A DNA stretch of 45,644 bases from Paenibacillus mangrovi. GTDB taxonomy: Bacteria; Bacillota; Bacilli; Paenibacillales; Paenibacillaceae. The notes under the pieces were generated by a model, which was given only the letters and a program-made list of their open reading frames with translations, made no database searches and was not told the DNA's origin. This document shows positions 7,791-15,141 of this stretch, in pieces. The stretch's first letter is position 1. The number at the start of each line of letters is the position of its first letter. The DNA is taken from positions 1-45,644 of the forward strand of contig NZ_JALIRP010000020.1 of assembly GCF_022898935.1 (NCBI RefSeq). Direction: 5' to 3'. The position numbers and the translations under genes are program-made.

Positions 7791-9053
7791 TTATTCTGTT
7801 TCTTTGGTTTCACGCCACACGTCTGCTCCCAACATGCGAAGATTGGTCACCAAATGATCATAGCCTCGGTCGATAAATTCAACGCCGCTGACTTCCGTAA
7901 TACCATCGGCAACGGTAAGCCCTGCAATAACCAGTGCAGCTCCGGCCCGAAGATCTGTCGCCTTCACTTTGGCCGCATTCAGGCGGCTTCGTTCAATAAT
8001 CGCGGCACGGCCTTCCACCCGGATCTTAGCGCCCATGCGGACAAGCTCGGGTACATGCTTAAATCGGTTGCTATAGACAAAATCGCTCAGAACGCTTACG
8101 CCCTCCGCCTGCGTCAGCAGACTGGTCATCGGCGACTGTAAATCCGTAGGAAATCCTGGATAAATCAGTGCTTTCACGTCCACATGCCCATAATTCGGTT
8201 GACCGAGAACTCGGATGCTTTCATCCAATTCTTCGATGTGTACTCCCATTTCAATCAATTTGGCCGTGAGTGCTTCAAGGTGTTTGGGAATAATGTTGTC
8301 GATCAAAACATCTCCGCGGGTGGCGGCTGCGGCGATCATGTAGGTGCCCGCCTGGATCCGGTCCGGGATAATGGAGTGACGGCAGCCATGCAACTCAGAA
8401 ACACCTTCAATGCGGATGGTTTCCGTACCTGCACCTTTAATCACTGCCCCCATGGAGTTCAGAAGAGTTGCTACATCTATAATCTCAGGCTCTTTGGCCG
8501 CGTTTTCAATAATTGTAGAGCCTTTGGCTTTGGATGCCGCTAGCATAATGTTGATGGTCGCACCCACACTGGATACGTCCAGATAAATTTTAGCGCCCTT
8601 CAGCTCTTTGGCGTGAAGGTGAATCGCTCCATGCTCGTTAGTAACCTTTGCTCCCAACGCTTCAAAACCTTTAATATGCTGGTCGATCGGACGGGGTTCG
8701 AAATTACAGCCCCCTGGAAGACCGATGACAGCTTCCTTAAAACGACCGAGCATGGCCCCCATCATGTAGTAAGAAGCTCTCAGCTTTTTGACAGGACCGT
8801 TCGGCATCGGAATCGACTTGATATCGGAAGGGTCAATTTTCATCTGACTGTCCTTCCAGCTTACTTTCGCGCCCAGTTCCTCCAGAATCTCGCCATAAAC
8901 AGCCACATCACTCAGATGAGGCAGGTTGTCGAGCACTACTTCGGACTCGGCCAAAATCGCGGCAGGTATCAGGGCAATGGCACTGTTTTTAGCTCCGCTG
9001 ATTGTTACGGTACCATGCAGTGGACGTCCACCGCTAATCATCAATTTTTCCAT
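7791..9053 (-). CDS. murA: UDP-N-acetylglucosamine 1-carboxyvinyltransferase (MurZ/MurA2 type)
   Basis: A 420-residue enzyme of the EPSP-synthase fold that transfers enolpyruvate from PEP to UDP-GlcNAc, the first committed step of peptidoglycan synthesis. The catalytic cysteine is Cys116 in LPGGCNFEPRPIDQH; the substrate-binding GAKNSA is at residues 20-25. The GGCN..PRPIDQHIKGF motif and the position between fbaA and rho match B. subtilis MurZ, the second Gram-positive paralogue, more than MurAA. An ATG at 9053 gives the standard N-terminus MEKLMISGG; a longer reading to 9131 adds 26 residues that overlap the fbaA terminator. A Cys at 116 predicts fosfomycin sensitivity of this enzyme. Confidence 0.95.
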   Translation of the reverse strand: MEKLMISGGRPLHGTVTISGAKNSAIALIPAAILAESEVVLDNLPHLSDVAVYGEILEELGAKVSWKDSQMKIDPSDIKSIPMPNGPVKKLRASYYMMGAMLGRFKEAVIGLPGGCNFEPRPIDQHIKGFEALGAKVTNEHGAIHLHAKELKGAKIYLDVSSVGATINIMLAASKAKGSTIIENAAKEPEIIDVATLLNSMGAVIKGAGTETIRIEGVSELHGCRHSIIPDRIQAGTYMIAAAATRGDVLIDNIIPKHLEALTAKLIEMGVHIEELDESIRVLGQPNYGHVDVKALIYPGFPTDLQSPMTSLLTQAEGVSVLSDFVYSNRFKHVPELVRMGAKIRVEGRAAIIERSRLNAAKVKATDLRAGAALVIAGLTVADGITEVSGVEFIDRGYDHLVTNLRMLGADVWRETKETE

Positions 9054-9123
9054 AAGTCTCAGTTTCCCCCCACAAACTTCGCAGAAGCAAAATCGTTTGG
9101 TGTCAATTTTGGTTATGAAATGG

Positions 9124-9145
9124 AAAAACACCGGCTAAGCGGTGT
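9124..9145 (-). terminator. Terminator after fbaA
   Basis: Minus strand ACACCG-CTTAGC-CGGTGT hairpin followed by TTTTT. A second GC-rich hairpin (GCCCC-TTC-GGGGC, 9176-9188) lies just upstream on the same transcript and may add stability. Confidence 0.75.
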
Positions 9146-9258
9146 GCTCTCCATTCCAACCTATTCAATTGGACAGCCCCGAAGGGGCCGCCCGCTTCCT
9201 TCAAACAACACTCTTAAGTTCTCTTATGCGGTAAAGTTCAGAAACAATGAAAAGCGTC

Positions 9259-10113
9259 TTACGCTTTGTTGTTGGATCCGAATTCACGGATTTTACCAAT
9301 AACGGTTGCTTTAATGGCGTCGCGTCCTGGCACGATGTATTTACGCGGATCGTATGCATCCGGTTTTGCAGCGAGCACTTCGCGGACAGCTTTGGTAAAT
9401 TCGATTTGGTTCTCGGTGTTTACGTTAATTTTGGATGTTCCCAAAGAAATGGCTTTTTGAATATCATGCGTAGGAATGCCTGTACCACCATGAAGAACAA
9501 GTGGAAGGTGAGTGGCATTTTTGATTTCTTCCATTTCTTTAAATCCGAGATTTGGTTCGCCTTGGTAAGGACCGTGTACGGAACCGAGGGCAGGCGCAAG
9601 TGTATCGATGCCTGTTTCTTTTACGATGCGAACGCAGTCTTCAAGCTTGGCATACATGATGCCGCCGATAACGTCATCTTCCTGTCCACCGACAGTACCA
9701 ACTTCAGCTTCAACGGATACGCCTTTGGAATGAGCATATTCAACCACTTTTTTAGTCGTTTCGATGTTTTGTTCGATTGGGCTGTGGGAATCGTCGATCA
9801 TAACGGAAGTAAATCCGGCATCGATCGCTTCTTTACATTTTTCAAAGCTGGATCCATGGTCCAGATGAATTGCCACAGGAACAGTAATTTTCATATCGTG
9901 AATAAGGCCTTCGACCATTTTTACTACTGTATAGAAACCGCTCATATGACGGGCAGCACCTTCAGATACGCCAAGAATCACTGGAGATTTTTCTTCTTCA
10001 GCAGCACTAAGAATCGCTTGTGTCCATTCAAGGTTGTTGATGTTGAATTGACCTACAGCGTATTTGCCTTCAAGTGCTTTGTTTAACATGTCAGTCATGG
10101 ATACTAATGGCAT
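9259..10113 (-). CDS. fbaA: Class II fructose-1,6-bisphosphate aldolase
   Basis: A 284-residue zinc-dependent aldolase that cleaves fructose-1,6-bisphosphate to DHAP and glyceraldehyde-3-phosphate in glycolysis and works in reverse in gluconeogenesis. Key residues visible: HLDHG with catalytic Asp85 and zinc ligand His86, the HGG.G zinc/phosphate motif near residue 208, and GTSKINVNTE, the phosphate-binding NVNT loop. Length and sequence are typical of the Bacillus FbaA group. RBS AGGAG lies 9-10 nt before the ATG. It sits between spo0F and murA as in B. subtilis, but the transaldolase gene found there is absent. It has its own terminator (9124-9145). Confidence 0.97.
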   Translation of the reverse strand: MPLVSMTDMLNKALEGKYAVGQFNINNLEWTQAILSAAEEEKSPVILGVSEGAARHMSGFYTVVKMVEGLIHDMKITVPVAIHLDHGSSFEKCKEAIDAGFTSVMIDDSHSPIEQNIETTKKVVEYAHSKGVSVEAEVGTVGGQEDDVIGGIMYAKLEDCVRIVKETGIDTLAPALGSVHGPYQGEPNLGFKEMEEIKNATHLPLVLHGGTGIPTHDIQKAISLGTSKINVNTENQIEFTKAVREVLAAKPDAYDPRKYIVPGRDAIKATVIGKIREFGSNNKA

Positions 10114-10249
10114 GGTTCATTCACTCCTAAGTATTGTTTTGTCTATGGTTTTTAGCCGACTTCTCTCATTCGGAATTATTATACCACATCATGTCACAAA
10201 TACTAAACAAGCATTTCAAATTAAGCTGTGTCCTATGATACACCCGGGC

Positions 10250-10278
10250 AAAAAAAAGAATTCTGCCTAAGCAGAATC
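10250..10278 (-). terminator. Terminator after spo0F
   Basis: Minus strand ATTCTGC-TTAG-GCAGAAT hairpin followed by TCTTTTTTT. It separates spo0F from fbaA. Confidence 0.92.
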
Positions 10279-10306
10279 CAGGGTCCGTTACCCGAATTGT
10301 ACGGGG

Positions 10307-10672
10307 CTATTGTTTGAGCTGCATGTTAACGGCAACGCGCATTTCATCGATATCAAACGGCTTCGTAAAATGCATTAGAGCCCCAAGCTCGGTAGCCTCC
10401 TTGATCATATCAAGCTCACCGTAGGCGGTCATCATAATGACTTTGATATCCGGATTCATCTCCTTGATATGCTTCAAAATTTCCAGTCCGTCCATTCCGG
10501 GAATCTTCATATCGAGCAGAACCAGATCGGGCGCATCATTCTCTACGATCTCTAATGCGATTTTGCCGTTGGCTGCCTGATACGTCGTATAACCCTCGCT
10601 GCTGAACACTTCCATTAGTAAAATGCGGATTCCGTTCTGGTCATCGACGATCAAAACCTTCTTCTTATCCAC
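10307..10672 (-). CDS. spo0F: Sporulation phosphorelay response regulator Spo0F
   Basis: A 121-residue stand-alone receiver domain with no output domain. Conserved residues: acidic pocket Asp10-Asp11, phospho-acceptor Asp54 (LVLLDMKIPGMDG), Thr near residue 82 (MMTAYGE) and Lys near 104 (FTKPFD). Numbering coincides with B. subtilis Spo0F, including Asp54. It accepts phosphate from sporulation histidine kinases and passes it through Spo0B to Spo0A. Position between pyrG and fbaA is also conserved. A matching SigH promoter lies at 10761-10789. A candidate kinase with the Spo0F-kinase type of His box is encoded in the same window at 33.1-35.4 kb. Confidence 0.95.
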   Translation of the reverse strand: MDKKKVLIVDDQNGIRILLMEVFSSEGYTTYQAANGKIALEIVENDAPDLVLLDMKIPGMDGLEILKHIKEMNPDIKVIMMTAYGELDMIKEATELGALMHFTKPFDIDEMRVAVNMQLKQ

Positions 10673-10760
10673 TAAGCAAACCTCCCAACTCAGCCTGACC
10701 CTACCGTACCCTTAAATCTTTTTTATATGTTAAATCCATACGCTATATATCCAATTAGTG

Positions 10761-10789
10761 TTATTCGCTCTCTAGTTACGAATTCCTGC
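10761..10789 (-). promoter_or_regulatory. SigH promoter of spo0F
   Basis: Minus strand GCAGGAATT (10781-10789), 11-nt spacer, AGCGAATAA (10761-10769). This fits the SigH consensus RnAGGAwWW-N11/12-RnnGAATww at every defined position. The predicted leader is about 80 nt. B. subtilis spo0F is also transcribed by SigH, which supports the call. I did not see a clear Spo0A box beside it. Confidence 0.85.
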
Positions 10790-10803
10790 CTATGCGTACA
10801 AAT

Positions 10804-10828
10804 GAAAATAGGACCTCCGGAGAGGTCC
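10804..10828 (-). terminator. Terminator after pyrG
   Basis: Minus strand GGACCTC-TCCG-GAGGTCC hairpin followed by TATTTTC, a short U tract. Confidence 0.85.
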
Positions 10829-10847
10829 ATTATTGCTATATATCGAA

Positions 10848-12452
10848 TTATAGGGATTTATGTTTAAGCGATGCTTTGACAAACTCGCGGAACAGCGGTT
10901 GCGGGCGGTTCGGACGCGACGTAAACTCAGGGTGGAACTGAACAGCCAGGAACCACGGATGACCTGGAAGCTCCACAATTTCAACCAGACGTCCATCCGG
11001 GGAGGTACCAGAAATGCGCAGCCCCGCTTTTTCAATCGCCTCACGATACTGGTTGTTAAATTCATAGCGGTGACGATGTCTTTCGTATACCAGCTCATCA
11101 TTGTAGCATTTCATCGCCAGGGAATCATCGGCAACCTTGCACGGATACAGTCCCAGACGCATGGTGCCGCCAAGATCCTCGATATCTTTCTGTTCCGGCA
11201 GCAGGTCAATCACAGGATAAGGAGTGGCCGGGTTGATCTCCGAGCTGTTCGCCCCTTCCATACCCAAAACGGAACGTGCGTATTCAATAACCGAAACCTG
11301 CATGCCTAGGCAAATGCCGAAGAACGGAATTTGACGTTCGCGGGCATAACGGATCGCGGAGATTTTGCCTTCGATACCACGGTCGCCGAAGCCGCCTGGC
11401 ACCAGGATGCCGCCGATACCACGAAGAAGATCGTCCACGTTCTCATCAGTAATCTCTTCTGCGTTCACCCAGCGAATCTTAACCTCTGCATTAGCATCAA
11501 ATCCGGCATGGGAGAGGGATTCAACCACGCTCAAATAAGCATCATGCAGTGCAACATATTTACCAACAATGGCAATTTCCACTGTTTCCTCAAGCTTGTT
11601 AATCCGGTCCACAAGGCTTTCCCATTCGGTCATGTCCGGCTTCGGTGTCGTAAGCTTCAGGTAGTTCACAACGATTTCGTCAAGTCCTTCGTCACGCAGG
11701 TTCAGCGGAACCTCGTACAAGGTCGACGCGTCGCGGCATTCCACAACGGCATTTTCGTCAATGTCACAGAACAAGGCAATCTTAGCCTTCATGTCTGCAG
11801 ACAATTCATGCTCGGTTCGGCATACGATTACGTTCGGCTGGATCCCGATGCTGCGCAGTTCCTTCACGCTGTGCTGGGTCGGTTTGGTTTTCACTTCACC
11901 GGCTGCCTTAATGTAAGGAATCAGCGTGACATGAATGTACATCACATTTTCACGGCCGATTTCGCTTTTGATCTGACGGATCGCTTCTAGGAACGGTAAG
12001 CTCTCGATATCGCCCACAGTACCGCCAATTTCTGTAATAACAACGTCCGAGCCCGCTTCGCGGCCTGCACGGAATACACGCTCTTTAATCTCATTGGTAA
12101 TGTGAGGGATAACCTGAACGGTTCCGCCCAAATACTCACCGCGGCGTTCCTTGCTGATCACCGACGAATACACTTTACCTGTGGTGACATTGCTGTTTTT
12201 GGACAGGTTAATGTCAATAAAACGCTCATAATGCCCCAAATCGAGGTCCGTCTCGGCTCCGTCATCGGTAACGAATACTTCACCGTGCTGATAAGGACTC
12301 ATGGTACCCGGATCCACGTTCAAATAGGGATCAAATTTCTGGATCGTAACCTTGAGTCCTCTGTTTTTCAGCAGCCTGCCCAGTGAAGCCGCAGTAATCC
12401 CTTTACCCAGGGAAGACACAACCCCGCCCGTCACAAAAATATACTTTGTCAC
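10848..12452 (-). CDS. pyrG: CTP synthase
   Basis: A 534-residue enzyme that aminates UTP to CTP using glutamine, the last step of pyrimidine nucleotide synthesis. The N-terminal synthetase domain opens with KYIFVTGGVVSSLGKG (P-loop) and the class I glutamine amidotransferase half has the nucleophile motif GICLGMQ and the HPEF His-Glu pair near the C-terminus. GTG 12452 is chosen because AGGAGGG lies upstream and it yields the standard family N-terminus; the reading to 12533 adds 27 non-conserved residues. Length matches B. subtilis PyrG (535). It has a long leader of about 330 nt with a CTP-responsive attenuator (12715-12749). Confidence 0.97.
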   Translation of the reverse strand: MTKYIFVTGGVVSSLGKGITAASLGRLLKNRGLKVTIQKFDPYLNVDPGTMSPYQHGEVFVTDDGAETDLDLGHYERFIDINLSKNSNVTTGKVYSSVISKERRGEYLGGTVQVIPHITNEIKERVFRAGREAGSDVVITEIGGTVGDIESLPFLEAIRQIKSEIGRENVMYIHVTLIPYIKAAGEVKTKPTQHSVKELRSIGIQPNVIVCRTEHELSADMKAKIALFCDIDENAVVECRDASTLYEVPLNLRDEGLDEIVVNYLKLTTPKPDMTEWESLVDRINKLEETVEIAIVGKYVALHDAYLSVVESLSHAGFDANAEVKIRWVNAEEITDENVDDLLRGIGGILVPGGFGDRGIEGKISAIRYARERQIPFFGICLGMQVSVIEYARSVLGMEGANSSEINPATPYPVIDLLPEQKDIEDLGGTMRLGLYPCKVADDSLAMKCYNDELVYERHRHRYEFNNQYREAIEKAGLRISGTSPDGRLVEIVELPGHPWFLAVQFHPEFTSRPNRPQPLFREFVKASLKHKSL

Positions 12453-12588
12453 TATAAAAACCCTCCTATTAAAGTCCAGTAAATTCAGGCGACATATGAT
12501 GTTTAGCGTAACCTTTTTTCGCGAATTCCACACGAAAACAAAGCTGCGCTGGTTTATTGCTTTTTACCGTCCGCTTGAACAACAATGC

Positions 12589-12608
12589 GCCATTTGAAAT
12601 CAAATGGC
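12589..12608 (-). repeat. Perfect hairpin in the distal pyrG leader
   Basis: GCCATTTGATTTCAAATGGC is a perfect 9-bp inverted repeat in the 260 nt between the pyrG attenuator and the start codon. The stretch also holds smaller hairpins (near 12680-12705) and no convincing reading frame. It lacks a U tract, so it is not an ordinary terminator. Confidence 0.5.
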
Positions 12609-12714
12609 ACAAAGTGGGTAATACGGCATCTATATAGAGTGAACTTTTAACAAAAAAGTCCATTCTACAGAGACAAAACCGCCTGAAAAACAGGCAAATT
12701 TTGCCTCAAAAAAC

Positions 12715-12749
12715 AAAAAAAGTGACACCCGTAGGACGGGGCACTTTTT
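12715..12749 (-). terminator. pyrG leader attenuator (CTP-sensitive, reiterative-transcription type)
   Basis: On the minus strand AAAGTG-CCCCG-TCCTA-CGGGTG-TCACTT is followed by TTTTTTT. It sits at about +38 to +72 from the predicted GGG start. The upstream arm contains CCCCGTCC, complementary to a poly(G) 5' end. In B. subtilis, low CTP makes RNA polymerase stutter at the initial GGG, and the added G tail pairs with the pyrimidine-rich terminator arm and prevents termination. All needed elements are visible here; the mechanism is inferred by analogy. It also serves as the terminator for rpoE transcripts. Confidence 0.8.
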
Positions 12750-12783
12750 ATTATTTTACGCATATTTAAATCTCAATCATAAG

Positions 12784-12822
12784 CCCATGCAATAGTTTAC
12801 TCTGTGCCTTGTTCCCTGTCAA
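12784..12822 (-). promoter_or_regulatory. pyrG promoter with GGGC initiation site
   Basis: Minus strand TTGACA (12817-12822), 17-nt spacer, TAAACT (12794-12799), then 7 nt to a GGG run at 12784-12786 followed by C. The start GGGC is identical to the B. subtilis pyrG transcript start at which CTP-limited G reiteration occurs. Confidence 0.82.
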
Positions 12823-12847
12823 GAGAGAAAGACAAACGTATTAATAA

Positions 12848-13402
12848 TTAGTCTTTGTCAGAGTCGTCGGAGTCGTCGGATTCTTCGTCATCCTCGTCGA
12901 GATCTTCTTCTTCCTCGTCGAGATCTTCTTCCATGATGCCGTCATCCTCAGCCTCATCCTCGGAATCCTCGTCGGTGTAGATATCGTCATGGTCCTCATC
13001 GATGCGGTCGAAATCCTCGTCGCTGTCATCCACGCTGAAGCTATCGTCCTCATCAGCATAGTCGTCATCCTCATCCTCGTCATCGTCATCGTTGATGATG
13101 CGCGGACGCTTGGAGCTTGCAATCGGATCCTCGGAGCGGTCGATCGGATACCAACGTTTCAGTCCCCAAAGATTCGTTCCGACGCAGGCAAAACGGCCGT
13201 CGATATTAATTTCTGTATATAGCTGCGCAACGGTATCTTGAATTTCTTCTTCCGTCAAGCCGCGAAGCTTGGCAACCTCTTTCATCAGGTCAAGATAATA
13301 AAATGGCGTATTCGCTGCCTTCAGTACGGCAAAAGCCAAATCCACCAATGGCATTTCCCTGATCTTTTCAGGGTCCAGCTTTAATTGGAGTGAGTTACTC
13401 AC
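12848..13402 (-). CDS. rpoE: DNA-directed RNA polymerase delta subunit
   Basis: A 184-residue protein with an ordered N-terminal HARE-HTH domain (residues 1-90, with VDLAFAVLKAAN and the LWGLKRWYP end) and an extremely acidic, disordered C-terminal half of Asp/Glu repeats (roughly residues 100-184). The acidic tail competes with nucleic acid and helps recycle RNA polymerase in Gram-positives. GTG at 13402 is chosen because it yields the standard start SNSLQLKLDPEKI and has an AGAGGAAG site upstream; an upstream TTG at 13426 has no RBS. The Asp codon run makes the GA-rich strand repetitive and creates long spurious frames. It lies directly upstream of pyrG, as in B. subtilis. Confidence 0.95.
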   Translation of the reverse strand: MSNSLQLKLDPEKIREMPLVDLAFAVLKAANTPFYYLDLMKEVAKLRGLTEEEIQDTVAQLYTEINIDGRFACVGTNLWGLKRWYPIDRSEDPIASSKRPRIINDDDDEDEDDDYADEDDSFSVDDSDEDFDRIDEDHDDIYTDEDSEDEAEDDGIMEEDLDEEEEDLDEDDEESDDSDDSDKD

Positions 13403-13570
13403 TAACGGACACTTCCTCTCACGCAATGTTCACTTATACGGAAATCTTGAAGTTGTTCAGCCCGTATAACATCCTACTTTATAACAACATATCCATTATC
13501 AAAACTAAGTAAAACCTATTTAGAAATAAATTGCAAGTTTTAATGTTGTGAACAAGCGTACCTCCATCCA

Positions 13571-13625
13571 AACAAAAAAAGGCAGGGTAGCCCCTGCCCT
13601 TTGACTGTATCCATCCCGAAAGGGC
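13571..13625 (-). promoter_or_regulatory. Terminator/antiterminator-like structure upstream of rpoE
   Basis: The minus strand has a perfect terminator GGCAGGG-GCTA-CCCTGCC followed by seven U (13574-13598). Just upstream, GCCCTTT (13619-13625) is complementary to AAAGGGC (13596-13602), which overlaps the terminator stem by three bases, so the two pairings exclude each other. It lies about 170 nt before the rpoE start. No gene ends just upstream on this strand, so the terminator acts either in the rpoE leader or on a small RNA. The rest of 13403-13905 shows no convincing gene. Confidence 0.55.
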
Positions 13626-13905
13626 CTGCCCACCGGGAATTTCGAAAAGAACGGCAATCGTCTCTTCCATTTATTCTATGTCCTTGTGCAGCTTTTGACA
13701 TTAAGGTAGAACCCATTTTCCATAAAAAACGTAATTGGGCGCACATACCAGGTAGACAGACTTTTCCCCTCGAGTATCGAATTACTTTCGTTCCACTAAA
13801 AATTTATAACTTCTATATCCTTAAAAAGGGCAAGTTCCCACTCGAAGCAGCCGCCTCTCACATACAATGCAAAAGCAGGGTTCATTATGAGGGGGACTGC
13901 CCAAT

Positions 13906-15072
13906 ATGGACTACACCGGATTTATACAGATGCTGCTTGAGAACATGGAGAGTCCCGCACCATCCGGAGCCAAACGAATACTCACTTTTGTAAATCCCCG
14001 GCATTATGACGGTTTCCAACAAACATGGCAGGAACTCAAAGCCCACCATCCTGATTGGCCCGATCTATCGTCGTCCCATCTGCTGAAATCCGTCTTGACG
14101 CCCCTTATCGGCAACACAAAACATCTGGATTCTTATAAAAATGACATTCTTATCGAAGAAGACAGCTTGATCCAGGTGCACACTCTACCAAACAAAGTCG
14201 ATCAAGGCCCGGGCATTCCCTATGGCGTCAAGCAAATACAGGCCCCCAAGGCTTGGTCTACTTCAACCGGATACCGGGTAAAAATCGGCGTGATCGACAC
14301 TGGCGCCGACTACTACCATCCCGATCTCAGGGAATCGCTGGCAAAAGGGATCAATCTGCTGAACCGGCATTTAATACCATTCGATGACAATGGCCATGGA
14401 ACTCATATCGCAGGTACAATTGCGGCTGCCAACAGTACAAAGGGTATGATCGGTGTAGCACCGCGGGCCACGATTTATCCGGTCAAAGCGTTTGACCATA
14501 ACGGCTCTGCCTATGTATCCGACATCATTCAGGGAATCGACTGGTGTATCCGCAACCGCATGAATATCATCAATATGAGCTTTGGCATGAAGACACGCAG
14601 CAAGGCCTTGCTCGATATAGTGAATAAAGCCTACCTATCCGGCATCTTCATTGTCGCTTCGTCCGGCAATGACGGAAAGCGGCGGAACATCGACTATCCA
14701 GCAAAATACCCGCAAACGATCTCGGTTGGGGCAACAGACCGGCACCGGCGCATCGCCAGTTTCAGCAACCGCGGTGAGTTTATTGATATTTATGCGCCTG
14801 GAGACAAAATTATCTCATGCTGGACTCATGGCAAATATCACGAGATGAGCGGCACTTCCATGGCAACCTCCCATGTGAGCGGCTCCATTGCGCTATTGCT
14901 TGCGCAGAATCCCGATCTACAGATCGATGAGATCAAAGCTCTGCTTCTGGAAACCGCCACACCGCTGCGAAGCAAAAAGGGACAGCGGCGATCAACCGAG
15001 GGGCTGGAAGTCAATGCACTCAAGCTGCTGAAGGAAGGCATGAAAAGAAAACCGCTAAATTCACAATCTTAA
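13906..15072 (+). CDS. S8 family subtilisin-like serine protease
   Basis: A 388-residue protease with the full subtilase triad: Asp131 (IGVIDTGAD), His164 (NGHGTHIAGT) and Ser318 (MSGTSMATSHVSG), plus the oxyanion Asn255 (SSGNDG). About 120 residues precede the catalytic domain and may act as an inhibitory propeptide. No signal peptide or membrane segment is visible at the N-terminus, so as annotated it would remain in the cytoplasm, or be exported by another route. The ATG has a GAGGGGG site about 9 nt upstream. It is flanked by convergent argS and divergent rpoE and appears to be a single-gene unit. Its substrates are unknown. Confidence 0.92.
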   Translation: MDYTGFIQMLLENMESPAPSGAKRILTFVNPRHYDGFQQTWQELKAHHPDWPDLSSSHLLKSVLTPLIGNTKHLDSYKNDILIEEDSLIQVHTLPNKVDQGPGIPYGVKQIQAPKAWSTSTGYRVKIGVIDTGADYYHPDLRESLAKGINLLNRHLIPFDDNGHGTHIAGTIAAANSTKGMIGVAPRATIYPVKAFDHNGSAYVSDIIQGIDWCIRNRMNIINMSFGMKTRSKALLDIVNKAYLSGIFIVASSGNDGKRRNIDYPAKYPQTISVGATDRHRRIASFSNRGEFIDIYAPGDKIISCWTHGKYHEMSGTSMATSHVSGSIALLLAQNPDLQIDEIKALLLETATPLRSKKGQRRSTEGLEVNALKLLKEGMKRKPLNSQS

Positions 15073-15110
15073 AAGCCGTCCCTGCTGACTGACAGCAGGA
15101 ACGGCTTTTT
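15071..15110. terminator. Bidirectional terminator between the protease and argS
   Basis: AAAAGCCGT-CCTGCTG / CAGCAGG-ACGGCTTTTT hairpin with an A tract on one side and a T tract on the other, serving the plus-strand protease and the minus-strand argS. Confidence 0.93.
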
Positions 15111-15141
15111 AACTGATTCACCAAATTTTCTCTTTTCAATC

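Noticed and set aside
12469..12663. Reading frame in the pyrG leader
   Set aside because: No RBS, no coding character and overlaps leader hairpins.
12840..13100. Tandem repeat or CRISPR-like array
   Set aside because: The repetition comes from Asp/Glu codons in the rpoE acidic tail; there are no repeat-spacer units.
12841..13122. Second protein in another frame of rpoE (Met/Thr-rich)
   Set aside because: A frame shadow of the Asp/Glu codon run of rpoE; low complexity and no RBS.
13479..13670. 63-residue reading frame upstream of rpoE on the minus strand
   Set aside because: It runs straight through the perfect terminator at 13571-13598, so it is unlikely to be a gene; only its first 24 codons lie before it.
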